64,000 nucleotides of DNA, taken from JAAZKA01 sp034926225. Lineage in GTDB: Bacteria > Bacillota > Clostridia > Oscillospirales > QAMX01. The stretch covers positions 62,001-126,000 of the forward strand of contig JAYFRF010000013.1 in assembly GCA_034926225.1 (NCBI GenBank). The letters run 5' to 3'. The first letter of the stretch is position 1, and the number at the start of each line of letters is the position of its first letter. Below, piece by piece: positions 9,827 to 16,815 of the stretch. Both the position numbers and the translations under genes were made by a program. A model generated the notes under the pieces. The model was not told where the DNA came from. It searched no databases and was given only the letters and a program-made list of their open reading frames with translations.

Positions 9827-9862
9827 TGAAGCCGTGTGGCTCGAGCCTGCCTACGCATGCAC
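9824..9862 (+). repeat. 39-bp island repeat, copy 1
   Basis: Matches 33 of 39 bases of the copy at 14010-14048, including an identical GTGTGGCTCGAGCCT core. It begins in the stop codon of the CyuA-like gene, so it probably marks the left edge of the island. The core resembles a tRNA T-arm and can fold with wobble pairs. Confidence 0.65.
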
Positions 9863-9883
9863 TATATCGTATATTTTTTATTT

Positions 9884-9932
9884 GTGCTTCACACGCACGA
9901 GGTCACAGGTTTGAGCCCTGTTGTCTCCACCA
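9884..9932 (+). pseudogene. Displaced 3' half of tRNA-Val
   Basis: From GTGCTTCACACGCACGAG to the terminal CCACCA this 49-base stretch matches the 3' portion of the intact tRNA-Val at 16571-16647, with one difference in the T-loop (TTTGAGCC for TTCGAGCC). It lacks the acceptor 5' strand and D-arm, so it is not a functional tRNA. It lies in the opposite orientation to the intact gene. Such 3' tRNA copies are the usual scar of tyrosine-recombinase integration. Confidence 0.88.
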
Positions 9933-9933
9933 A

Positions 9934-9969
9934 AAACACCCCGAAAACAATTGTTTTCGGGGTGTTTTT
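9934..9969 (+). terminator. Terminator carried with the tRNA-Val fragment
   Basis: A perfect 17-bp palindrome (arms 9934-9950 and 9951-9967, core CACCCCGAAAACAA) with a T-rich right arm. It is nearly the same as the terminator of the intact tRNA-Val at 16535-16570, so the duplication extends past the tRNA into its terminator. Confidence 0.85.
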
Positions 9970-10014
9970 ATAAAATGAAACAAATCTTGAAAGATATAAT
10001 AAATTACTGTTTAG

Positions 10015-10039
10015 CTTAGTCGTGGATTTGGTCGTGAAA
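10015..10039 (+). repeat. GTCGTG tandem motif, left copy
   Basis: CTTAGTCGTGGATTTGGTCG and the bases after it resemble 16429-16453 (CTTGGTCGTGAGTTTGGTCG...), in the same orientation. Each copy has two GGTCGTG-like units 11 bp apart and is followed downstream by AGACAGTGGC. This may be arm-type recombinase binding DNA or sequence flanking an integrase gene. Confidence 0.5.
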
Positions 10040-10051
10040 ACTCTGCGCTAT

Positions 10052-10160
10052 CTAATCGGATAGTCGTTCAGGTCGCCTCTCCATTACGTGAGAGTAGATC
10101 CGTAGGGTGACCACAGGGTTGGTGTGACCGGCTAGAGGATATCGGTGAAGGACGTTTTGC
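10052..10160 (-). pseudogene. C-terminal remnant of a tyrosine recombinase (integrase)
   Basis: The last 30 or so residues of a minus-strand frame read LAGHTNPVVTLRIYSHVM followed by ERRPERLSD and a stop. That is the C-terminal active-site block of phage/ICE integrases (LGH...TL.IYSHV, with the catalytic Tyr). Sequence upstream no longer resembles an integrase. It lies next to the tRNA-Val fragment, where an integrase gene is expected, so this is likely the decayed integrase of the island. Confidence 0.7.
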
Positions 10161-10221
10161 AGACAGTGGCATATCATATGGTAAGACCATGACCTATTAT
10201 TTATGAAAGGTAGCGATACAT

Positions 10222-10968
10222 ATGTATCCAGTCTGTTCGGGAACCTATCCATATACCATCCGATCCGGAGATTCTTTGTGGAAGATCGCAAATCGTTTCA
10301 ATACTACCATCCAGGATATTGTGTCGGTAAATCCGGGGCTAGACATCAACAACCTTTATATTGGACATACAATCTGCATACCCCAATTAAACAGACGGAC
10401 TTCCGCGCAGCCCGGTGTTATGGGTATCAGCAAAGCGGAACAAACCCTGAGCAATCACATGAGGTTGCTGTGGGAACAGCATGTCTATTGGACGAGGATG
10501 GCCATACTCAGTATGGTTTTTGGATTGCCGGATTCGGATTTCGTTACGAATCGGCTTCTACGCAACCCCAAAGATTTTGAAGCGGCATTGCGGCCGTTTT
10601 ATGGGGAGAACATCGCCGCTCAGTTTGCCGAATTATTAACGAGTCACCTCACAATTGCCGCCGAGCTCGTTCAAGCGGCAAAGGCGGGCGACAGCACCGC
10701 AGCTGCCGATGCTGAAAAACGCTGGTATGCAAACGCGAATCAGATAGCGGCTTTCCTTGACAGTATCAACCCGAATTGGTCTGAACAGGAATGGCAAAAA
10801 TTGCTGAATGACCATCTCGCGATGACTAAAGCAGAAGCTGTTGATATACTGACACAAAAGTACGTTGACAGCATTAATATGTTCGAAAATATCGAGCAAG
10901 AGGCATTAACTATGGCCGACATAATGACACAGGGCATTGTAAAACAGTTTCCACAATATTTTAGATAA
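10222..10968 (+). CDS. LysM domain protein with C-terminal helical domain
   Basis: A 248-residue protein. An N-terminal LysM motif (YTIRSGDSLWKIANRFNTT...VNPGLDINNLYIGHTICIP, about residues 9-56) binds peptidoglycan or chitin-like glycans. A helical domain of about 180 residues follows, rich in Trp, Ala and Gln, of unknown role. Similar LysM-plus-helical proteins occur in Clostridia. There is no clear signal peptide, so export is uncertain; it may be a spore or cell-wall protein. ATG 10222 follows AAAGG. It stands alone. Confidence 0.8.
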   Translation: MYPVCSGTYPYTIRSGDSLWKIANRFNTTIQDIVSVNPGLDINNLYIGHTICIPQLNRRTSAQPGVMGISKAEQTLSNHMRLLWEQHVYWTRMAILSMVFGLPDSDFVTNRLLRNPKDFEAALRPFYGENIAAQFAELLTSHLTIAAELVQAAKAGDSTAAADAEKRWYANANQIAAFLDSINPNWSEQEWQKLLNDHLAMTKAEAVDILTQKYVDSINMFENIEQEALTMADIMTQGIVKQFPQYFR

Positions 10969-10998
10969 CAAAGTACTTAAAACTGCGGCGTAAAAAAT

Positions 10999-11032
10999 AG
11001 AAATGGACACCTCCCGGTATCCATTTCTTTCT
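10999..11032 (+). terminator. Probable terminator of the LysM gene
   Basis: A 12-bp stem with one mismatch (AGAAATGGACAC / GTATCCATTTCT), a CTCCCG loop and a short T-rich tail, 30 bases after the LysM stop. Confidence 0.6.
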
Positions 11033-11121
11033 CCATTGTAAAATGAACGGTTCAACCCTCTCATTAAAAAGGGTAGTGCGTTTAAGTTTCTGAGATAAGC
11101 ATAAAAATGATTATCTTATCA

Positions 11122-12048
11122 CTATTTTAGTTTTATAGGTATCAGCAAGTCAAGCTGCTGCACACTGTCATTTCCCATATTGGCAGTAAATGTCTCGAAG
11201 TCCACGCATTCTTCCAACCACTGTAAGGTTTCATCTGCCATGTAGGTGTCATTGCTTTCAGCCCATTGCGTCAATTGCTGCCAGCGTTCGCCGATTTCAT
11301 TCAACTGTGTGGAAACGGAAGCATACAGCCCGCCAAGAAATTGTTTCTTTGCCAAGGGAGCAGGCACTTCAAAATCATCCGGGACAGCAACCCAGATTTC
11401 GTAGCCGTAAATCGGGTTGTTTTCTGACGGGCAGGGATTATTGAACCCGAAGTGCCGAAAGCCATTTTTCAAGTGCAGCCTATTTCCCTTAATGAATTTC
11501 GTCATTACCTCGTGACAGTCCAATTCCGGTCTTTCACTTATGGGGCAATATGACGCGACAGTCATTTTAGGTATTCTTACGATTCTTACATTGTTCAAGC
11601 ACTCATTTGACATTATTATAGCCCTTTCGGAGAGTTGATTTTGAGGCACAGACATATAACTTGAATCAATGAGGGCATCATGCGTTTCAAGGAAAGAAAA
11701 CACTTGATCCATATTCTGAGCTTCCTTGATGTGCTGTATAAGTTTTTCAATGACGGCAATCAAGGTGTTATACACGGCGGCATCCCGCTTTAAGCTCTCA
11801 AAGTGGCTGGTCAACGCGTCGATCGCCACGTTGTAGTCAGCTGCAATGAAAACTCGCTCAATATCCGATATGGGCATCTTAAGCTTGCGTAGCAAAACAA
11901 TTTGATTGATACGTGCAGCGTTTTCGCCGTCATAATACCTATAACTGTTTTCGGTTCTTACACTTTTCAATATCCCCATTTCTTCCCAATACCGCAGTGT
12001 TCTGTTGGAAATATCAAACTTTTTTGCAGCCTCACCGATTCTTAACAT
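11122..12048 (-). CDS. MerR-family regulator with GyrI-like effector domain
   Basis: A 308-residue protein. The N-terminus is a MerR winged helix (MLRIGEAAKKFDISNRTLRYWEEMGIL, RYYDGENAARI). A coiled-coil dimerisation helix follows (about 75-115). The C-terminal half resembles GyrI/BmrR-type small-molecule-binding folds (VASYCPISERPE, GYEIWVAVPDDF, FLGGLYASV). Such proteins often sense drugs or metabolites and activate genes by untwisting promoters with long spacers. The start follows GAGGAGGGGCGCAAT. The only visible target is its own promoter at 12074-12104, which has the expected 19-bp spacer. Confidence 0.92.
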   Translation of the reverse strand: MLRIGEAAKKFDISNRTLRYWEEMGILKSVRTENSYRYYDGENAARINQIVLLRKLKMPISDIERVFIAADYNVAIDALTSHFESLKRDAAVYNTLIAVIEKLIQHIKEAQNMDQVFSFLETHDALIDSSYMSVPQNQLSERAIIMSNECLNNVRIVRIPKMTVASYCPISERPELDCHEVMTKFIKGNRLHLKNGFRHFGFNNPCPSENNPIYGYEIWVAVPDDFEVPAPLAKKQFLGGLYASVSTQLNEIGERWQQLTQWAESNDTYMADETLQWLEECVDFETFTANMGNDSVQQLDLLIPIKLK

Positions 12049-12073
12049 ATTGCGCCCCTCCTCTCTAAAGACT

Positions 12074-12104
12074 ATGATAGACCATTCCGCCGCGTAAAGG
12101 TCAA
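12074..12104 (-). promoter_or_regulatory. MerR-type promoter with 19-bp spacer
   Basis: On the minus strand TTGACC (12099-12104), a 19-bp spacer and TATCAT (12074-12079), about 25 bases upstream of the merR-like ATG. A 19-bp spacer is typical of promoters twisted by MerR proteins, which suggests autoregulation. Confidence 0.65.
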
Positions 12105-12554
12105 TAGGTATTTTAAAAATATTTTGGGCTATATAAATTTTACCTGTTGTCTTTTGGTTTGGTTTATGACTTTAAAGTATTATATCATACTTTTATAAGA
12201 CAAATAATGATTGTACAAAACGGACGGATTATTTTCATTGTCTACTTGATAGGGAACGGTTCAGGATTTGGCAGGCGCGGTCTTTTTTATCTTAGGACTT
12301 GCTGGCAGAGGAAACTAGGGAAAATAAAAGATGCTCCGTTGGGCAACGGAGCATCTTTTATACAGCAGAGAGTCTATTATAAATAGAGCCTGTTGCATAA
12401 TGGGTATATAACACTCGGTTGATTATCATAATCGTGTAAATCGAAAGCCTGGTACCGATCCTGTTATCTCACACGGATATCCGCTTTTATAAATTGGTAC
12501 TTTATATCGTTTGTCTGGCTATTTGTACGTATTTTCATGAAGGTTTGTATTCGT
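12105..12554. other. Intergenic stretch with a hairpin
   Basis: About 450 bases with no convincing gene. A plus-strand open frame at 12147-12386 has no recognisable content or good start. The one clear structure is the hairpin at 12326-12359. The rest is AT-rich and unannotated. Confidence 0.5.
12326..12359. terminator. Perfect hairpin, possible bidirectional terminator
   Basis: A 15-bp perfect stem (AAAAGATGCTCCGTT / AACGGAGCATCTTTT) with a GGGC loop, with an A-run on one side and a T-run on the other. No gene ends close by on the plus strand. It may serve the minus-strand acetyltransferase region or be left over from a lost gene. Confidence 0.6.
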
Positions 12555-12995
12555 TTAATATTTGTCATACCACTCTAATTCAACAAGAGCTTTGTTTTTA
12601 TACCGCAAGAAGTCACGATCCCTAAATCCCATTTGTTCCCAAAAACGGTTGCCGTTATCGTTGTCTATGTACACTGCAACCGTAACATTGGATATCCCCT
12701 CAGCTTTCAGGGCGCTTAATACTCTTTCAACAAGCTGTGTGCCGATTTTATTATTTTGATGCTCTCGGGAAACGCAGGCGTGGTAAATATAACCCCTCCG
12801 CCCATCATGGCTGCCGAGAATCGCTCCGACAATTTCGCTGTCAATCTCCGCGACAAAAGATGCATTCGGATTGCGGCGCAAAAATCGTTCCATTCCGCTG
12901 TGGCTGTCATCAACATTGTTCAGCCCCATACGCTCCGTTTGCCACAGAGCGTAAACCTTTTCGTAGTCAGCAATTTTTAGTGTTCGTATTTTCAT
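12555..12995 (-). CDS. GNAT-family N-acetyltransferase
   Basis: A 146-residue GNAT protein. It has strand beta-4 (IVGAILGSHDG), the acetyl-CoA loop (ACVSREHQNNKIGTQLVERVL, a Q/RxxGxG/A-like loop) and the C-terminal VYIDNDNGNRFWEQMGF signature. It transfers an acetyl group to an unknown amine; the sequence resembles general ribosomal/amino-acid type members. It is monocistronic in the island. Confidence 0.9.
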   Translation of the reverse strand: MKIRTLKIADYEKVYALWQTERMGLNNVDDSHSGMERFLRRNPNASFVAEIDSEIVGAILGSHDGRRGYIYHACVSREHQNNKIGTQLVERVLSALKAEGISNVTVAVYIDNDNGNRFWEQMGFRDRDFLRYKNKALVELEWYDKY

Positions 12996-13454
12996 TTTTC
13001 CTTATTAACCTCTCTTGACATTGATACCACGCACTCCATGTGTCTGCTCAAGGGAACAGACCAATCTAAAGGGCGTTTTTTACGCATCCCCAAACACATT
13101 CAAAAGAGGATACCATAATATTACCACTGCTTCCCTACATATGTCAACAGCGTTTTTACACGGTTTATAAAATAACGTCGAAATGGTGCTTTAACATGAT
13201 GAAAAACACGCTTGAATGGATCCGCATGTCATCCTTGTGTAAAAACCACTGACACACAGCTGACACAATTTTTAAGCGTAAAATCCGTTGTTTAAGCGTG
13301 TTAAAAATCGTCCGAGGAATGCCGTTTGTATCAAACTGAAATACAAGCGATAAAAGAAGCTTGTTTATGACAGCATACACCGGACGCAAACATATGAAGC
13401 GTTGTTCGGGCATAGCCTTATAACATAAATTCTTCATCCCAAGGGGTGATGTTA
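12996..13454. other. Intergenic stretch, nothing convincing
   Basis: About 460 AT-rich bases between the acetyltransferase and the small gene at 13455. A minus-strand open frame (13165-13461) has no recognisable domain and overlaps the neighbour's start. No terminator, repeat or RNA gene was recognised. Confidence 0.4.
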
Positions 13455-13784
13455 ATGGCATACAGGAACGACAATTCAGACACGATACCGAACAAAAATC
13501 TACTGGATACCTGCGTGTCTGCCTTTGAGATTGCTATTCGGGAAATCCGGAAAATCGAGAACAGCCCTTCTGCAGAGCGATGGGAGGAACCGATAATGCT
13601 GGACAAAAGCACTCTCGACGTGATGAAGGCAGAGCTTGTAAAATGCGGTATCGAACTTTACCGAACAGGAAATAATAACGGAATGGAAACGCTCATTCGC
13701 TCCGAAGATGATATAGCTCGCCAAATCAACAAAACCATATCCGATATCATTGACAGCACCATCTTTGGAGACAGGCGGCTATAA
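13455..13784 (+). CDS. Hypothetical protein (109 residues)
   Basis: A short soluble, mostly helical, acidic protein (MAYRNDNSDTIPNKN...). No known domain was recognised. ATG 13455 follows AAGGGG, and GTG 13446 and ATG 13449 are alternative starts. It ends 13 bases before the next small gene, so the two form an operon. Linked small genes of this kind inside a tRNA-flanked island may be prophage or plasmid remnants. Confidence 0.6.
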   Translation: MAYRNDNSDTIPNKNLLDTCVSAFEIAIREIRKIENSPSAERWEEPIMLDKSTLDVMKAELVKCGIELYRTGNNNGMETLIRSEDDIARQINKTISDIIDSTIFGDRRL

Positions 13785-13797
13785 GGGAGGAGCGTAT

Positions 13798-13983
13798 ATG
13801 GATAACTATAAACATAGCGCTCAGCAATTGGCACTGATTGCAAGCGCTGTCGGGATAGCGTTAGCAGAGAAATTTAACGTTGATGAACAAACCGTAATCG
13901 GCAACCTGATAGTCCAAATCGGCTCGACAATTCTGACAATAGCCGCTGTCACACAATCCTATCAAAATAATACGCAATTATAA
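13798..13983 (+). CDS. Small hydrophobic protein (61 residues), unknown
   Basis: Starts at ATG 13798 after GGGAGGAG. It has two moderately hydrophobic helices (LALIASAVGIALAEKF and LIVQIGSTILTIAAVTQS) separated by NVDEQTVIGN. The pattern resembles short DUF-type proteins seen in Clostridia mobile regions and is weakly like small holins, but no assignment is safe. It is coupled to the 109-residue gene upstream. Confidence 0.6.
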   Translation: MDNYKHSAQQLALIASAVGIALAEKFNVDEQTVIGNLIVQIGSTILTIAAVTQSYQNNTQL

Positions 13984-14009
13984 TCCCATCGCTCCGTTTT
14001 TCCCGGGAT

Positions 14010-14048
14010 TAATGAGGTCGTGTGGCTCGAGCCTATCCACGCATACAC
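14010..14048 (+). repeat. 39-bp island repeat, copy 2
   Basis: Matches 33 of 39 bases of 9824-9862, including the identical core GTGTGGCTCGAGCCT. Some differences keep pairing in the T-arm-like fold (CCTAC versus TCCAC). It starts 26 bases after the small hydrophobic gene. Confidence 0.65.
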
Positions 14049-14180
14049 AGTCAGTTATATGATCAACCGGTTTTCAAAGGTTTACGGACGGACAAAACTC
14101 CGGAGGAATGTACCGTATAGCTGGTCTGTGGACAGGCGGTTCTCTTCGCGTAGGATAATCATCTATGCAAAATGAACATC

Positions 14181-14209
14181 TTGACACAAGCAAAAACATG
14201 TGCTATAAT
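14181..14209 (+). promoter_or_regulatory. Perfect consensus sigma-A promoter
   Basis: TTGACA (14181-14186), a 17-bp spacer and TATAAT (14204-14209), exact consensus. It drives the leader peptide and MetRS-like gene. Such a strong promoter in front of an attenuator means expression is set by readthrough. Confidence 0.9.
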
Positions 14210-14241
14210 ATATAAAATTGTAAAAGAAAGGAAAGCACGTC

Positions 14242-14313
14242 ATGACATTATTTATCAGAAACCATCAGCAGCAGCAGCTCGTGATCAAAATGATGACGGG
14301 CTTTTGTTGTTGA
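14242..14313 (+). CDS. Leader peptide (23 residues) upstream of the MetRS-like gene
   Basis: ATG 14242 follows AAAGGAAAG. The peptide begins MTLFIRNHQQQQ and ends KMMTGFCC before TGA. It lies between a consensus promoter and an intrinsic terminator, the layout of translation-coupled attenuators seen upstream of ribosome-protection and rRNA-methylase genes. The Gln run, Met-Met and Cys-Cys pairs are candidate stall sites. Just after its stop, GAATTC and ACAGC find complements (GCTGT, GAATTC at about 14332-14352), giving an extra hairpin that could switch with the terminator. The function is inferred from layout. Confidence 0.75.
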   Translation: MTLFIRNHQQQQLVIKMMTGFCC

Positions 14314-14353
14314 ATTCATTAAACAGCAGATAATTAATAGCTGTAAGAATTCA

Positions 14354-14388
14354 CGGTCAAAGTCCAAAGAGACTTTGACCGTTTTTTT
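14354..14388 (+). terminator. Attenuator terminator before the MetRS-like gene
   Basis: A perfect 11-bp stem CGGTCAAAGTC / GACTTTGACCG with a CAAAGA loop and seven T. It lies 40 bases after the leader stop and 29 bases before the gene start, so most transcripts should stop here unless antitermination occurs. Confidence 0.92.
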
Positions 14389-14416
14389 GTAAGTTTATTA
14401 GAATGGAGAAAATGAT

Positions 14417-16333
14417 ATGTCAGAAGTAAAAAAGAAAGAGCGTCCCATTTTTCCAGAGCGAGTGCTTGTTACAGGAGGTATGCCGTATGGCGAGAAAGAA
14501 TTATTTTTTCATCATGTCGGTGGTGTTTTTGTTCATGCCGATATTTTTGCACGCTTCATGCGCGACCGCATCGGCAAAGAAAACGTTTTGTTTATATCTG
14601 GAACAGATTGCTACGGAGCCGGCGTTGAGCTTGGTTATGATAAAGCGGTTTCGGAAGGATTTGTAGGCAGTATAAATGATTTCGTCGCCCAAAAGCATGA
14701 CCGCCAGAAAGTGGCACTTGAAAAATATCAGATTTCATTGGATATATATTCAGGTTCGGCATTACCGGAAGCTTCTAAAATTCACAATAATATGTCTGCG
14801 GAGATATTCAACGCCTTGTATGATAAGGGATTCCTTAAATCCGAAAGGACAACACAGTTCTATGATTCTGAAAAAGGAGTGTTTTTAAACGGAAGGCAGG
14901 TGAAAGGCAGATGCCCGATACAGGGCTGCAAATCTGAAAACGCATACGCTGATGAATGTTCGCTTGGGCATCAGTACAGACCGGACGAATTGATTGATCC
15001 CGTGAGCGTTCTCTCGGGTAAAACTCCCGACCGTGTAACAGTGAACAACTGGTTTTTTGAGTTGCCGCAATTTTCAGAAGCATTAAACAAGCTCTTAGAG
15101 AAGTGGGAAAATGATCCGACTATAAGAAAGTCCTTGACAGATGTAGTTGGTGAATTTTTACGGAAACCCTCACTCTATATTAAGAATGAGCTGCTTGTTG
15201 AGGCTCAAAAGATTGATGGAATGCCTCGGTATACTTTGTTGAAAGATAACATGAAAGCTTCATCTGCTTTGGAATTTGATGATTTGGATGATAGAGACAA
15301 AGCCAAAGAGCTTCTTACAGCAAACAAAATCCGATATTACAGTGGAAAAACAGTCGTCCCGTTCCGCTTATCTGGAAATGTTAAATGGGGAGTCCCAGTT
15401 CCAGATAAAAACGATATAAGCGGATTAACATTTTGGGTTTGGCCTGAATCATTATGGGCACCTGTGTCATTCACAAAAGTCATTTGCGGCGATGAATGGG
15501 AAAAATGGTGGAAGTCAGATAATTCAAGAGTATATCAGTTTATTGGCGAAGACAACATATATTTTTATGCAATCGCCGAAATGGGCATCTTCACGGCTCT
15601 TGATGAAGGCTTTAATTTACCGACGATAGTACCAAACAAGCATATATTGTATGGCAAAACAAAGGCATCAAGCAGTGGCACTGACAAACCTCCAAAGGCA
15701 GAAGAGTTATTAGATTATTACACCCCTGAACAACTCCGGCTGCATTTTATGAACGCAAGTCTCAGCGAAAAGAGTGTAAGCTTTGAACCGAAAGCGTTCA
15801 AGAATAACAGCAGCGGATATGACGCTGTTTTATACGAAGGAAATTTAGCGACAAACATTTTCAACCGTCTTTTGCGTTCGTGCTTTTATACGGTTCAAAA
15901 GTGCTGTAACGGCGTATTGCCGGGAAATAAGCCGGGTGAAAATGTGATAGAAAGAGCAGAATCGGTTATATTGGATTTTGAGAGGCTCATGTATAACTGC
16001 TCATTTGACAAAGTTTTTGAACTATTAAATTTGTATCTTCGTGACGCAAATAAGGATTGGTCTGCAAGAAGCAGAAGCGAAAACCTCTACGAAATGAAGC
16101 AGCTTATATCGGACAGCTTCCATGTTATAAGAACGGCAACAACACTGTTTCATCCGATAACACCCTTCGGATGTGAAGCAATTCGTGAATATTTAAACGT
16201 TGACGAAAGATTATGGGATTGGAAATATATATTCGAACCGCTGTCATATTTCATGAATAAAAACCATTCTTTTAAGTTTCTTGAAAGCCGGGTTGATTTC
16301 TTTAAAAAACATGAGTCTCAGTTCTTTGATTAG
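14417..16333 (+). CDS. Divergent methionyl-tRNA-synthetase-like protein
   Basis: A 638-residue class I synthetase homologue of MetRS type: Rossmann start LVTGGMPYGEKELFFHHVGG, ADIFARFMRD, SGTDCYGAGVE, zinc-knuckle region CPIQGC...ADECSLGH (Cys166, 171, 181) then ELIDPVSVLSG, NWFFELPQF, VKWGVPVP, FIGEDNIYF, and an alpha-helical C-terminal region (EGNLATNIFNRLL). Both catalytic signatures look lost: the HIGH position reads FFHH and the KMSKS region reads KASSS (residues 417-421). It may be an antibiotic-resistant paralogue, a regulatory or amino-acid-transferring enzyme, or a decaying copy. It has its own promoter, leader peptide and terminator. AT-rich codon use fits acquisition with the island. 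The housekeeping MetRS is presumably elsewhere. Confidence 0.85.
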   Translation: MSEVKKKERPIFPERVLVTGGMPYGEKELFFHHVGGVFVHADIFARFMRDRIGKENVLFISGTDCYGAGVELGYDKAVSEGFVGSINDFVAQKHDRQKVALEKYQISLDIYSGSALPEASKIHNNMSAEIFNALYDKGFLKSERTTQFYDSEKGVFLNGRQVKGRCPIQGCKSENAYADECSLGHQYRPDELIDPVSVLSGKTPDRVTVNNWFFELPQFSEALNKLLEKWENDPTIRKSLTDVVGEFLRKPSLYIKNELLVEAQKIDGMPRYTLLKDNMKASSALEFDDLDDRDKAKELLTANKIRYYSGKTVVPFRLSGNVKWGVPVPDKNDISGLTFWVWPESLWAPVSFTKVICGDEWEKWWKSDNSRVYQFIGEDNIYFYAIAEMGIFTALDEGFNLPTIVPNKHILYGKTKASSSGTDKPPKAEELLDYYTPEQLRLHFMNASLSEKSVSFEPKAFKNNSSGYDAVLYEGNLATNIFNRLLRSCFYTVQKCCNGVLPGNKPGENVIERAESVILDFERLMYNCSFDKVFELLNLYLRDANKDWSARSRSENLYEMKQLISDSFHVIRTATTLFHPITPFGCEAIREYLNVDERLWDWKYIFEPLSYFMNKNHSFKFLESRVDFFKKHESQFFD

Positions 16334-16428
16334 GGCTTGTTTGAAATAGCGGGTGGCGATGCGACGGAATATGCTTGTCACCAAGAATATTACAAGGAGG
16401 TCGGGAGAGTGCTCCGTATAGCTGGTCT

Positions 16429-16453
16429 CTTGGTCGTGAGTTTGGTCGTGAAA
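16429..16453 (+). repeat. GTCGTG tandem motif, right copy
   Basis: CTTGGTCGTGAGTTTGGTCG and the bases after it resemble 10015-10039, same orientation, followed at 16472 by AGACAGTGGC as at 10164. Compared with the left copy, the integrase-tail segment between motif and AGACAGTGGC is missing. A CCGTATAGCTGGTCT block just upstream (16413-16427) is shared with 14111-14125. Confidence 0.5.
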
Positions 16454-16534
16454 TATCACGACCGAGAGCAAAAGACAGTGGCGTACAGTGACTTACAAAT
16501 ATTGGCAGTTATATAAAAGTTACAAAAACACATG

Positions 16535-16570
16535 AAAACACCCCGAAAACCATTGTTTTCGGGGTGTTTT
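16535..16570 (-). terminator. Terminator of the tRNA cluster
   Basis: A perfect 16-bp stem (AAAACACCCCGAAAAC / GTTTTCGGGGTGTTTT) with a 4-base loop, immediately 3' of tRNA-Val on the minus strand. Confidence 0.92.
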
Positions 16571-16647
16571 TGGTGGAGACAACAGGGCTCGAACCTGTGA
16601 CCTCGTGCGTGTGAAGCACGCGCTCTAGCCAGCTGAGCTATGCCTCC
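16571..16647 (-). tRNA. tRNA-Val (CAC)
   Basis: A 77-base gene including encoded CCA. The acceptor GGAGGCA pairs with TGTCTCC (one G-U). The anticodon stem CGTGC/GCACG closes loop TTCACAC, giving anticodon CAC for Val codon GTG. Its 3' half is duplicated in inverted orientation at 9884-9932, so this gene appears to be the integration target of the island. Confidence 0.96.
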
Positions 16648-16700
16648 GTAAACCAAAAGAACGGGGGCGGGTAGATAGCCGTCTCCCGTTCTTTGAGACT

Positions 16701-16775
16701 TGGTGACCCGTGGGAGAATCGAACTCCCGATACCGCCGTGAAAGGGCGGTGTCTTAACCTCTTGACCAACGGGCC
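16701..16775 (-). tRNA. tRNA-Glu (TTC)
   Basis: 75 bases with encoded CCA. It begins GGCCCGTTGGTCAAG and ends CCACGGGTCACCA; the anticodon stem CCGCC/GGCGG closes loop CTTTCAC, giving anticodon TTC (Glu). Middle gene of the Met-Glu-Val cluster. Confidence 0.96.
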
Positions 16776-16815
16776 AAATCAAAGGGGTTCGGTAGAAAGG
16801 CGAACCCCTTGTAAA

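Noticed and set aside
12385..12420. Possible insertion-sequence end (GCCTGTTGCATAATG)
   Set aside because: Only a single weak resemblance, no partner end or transposase.
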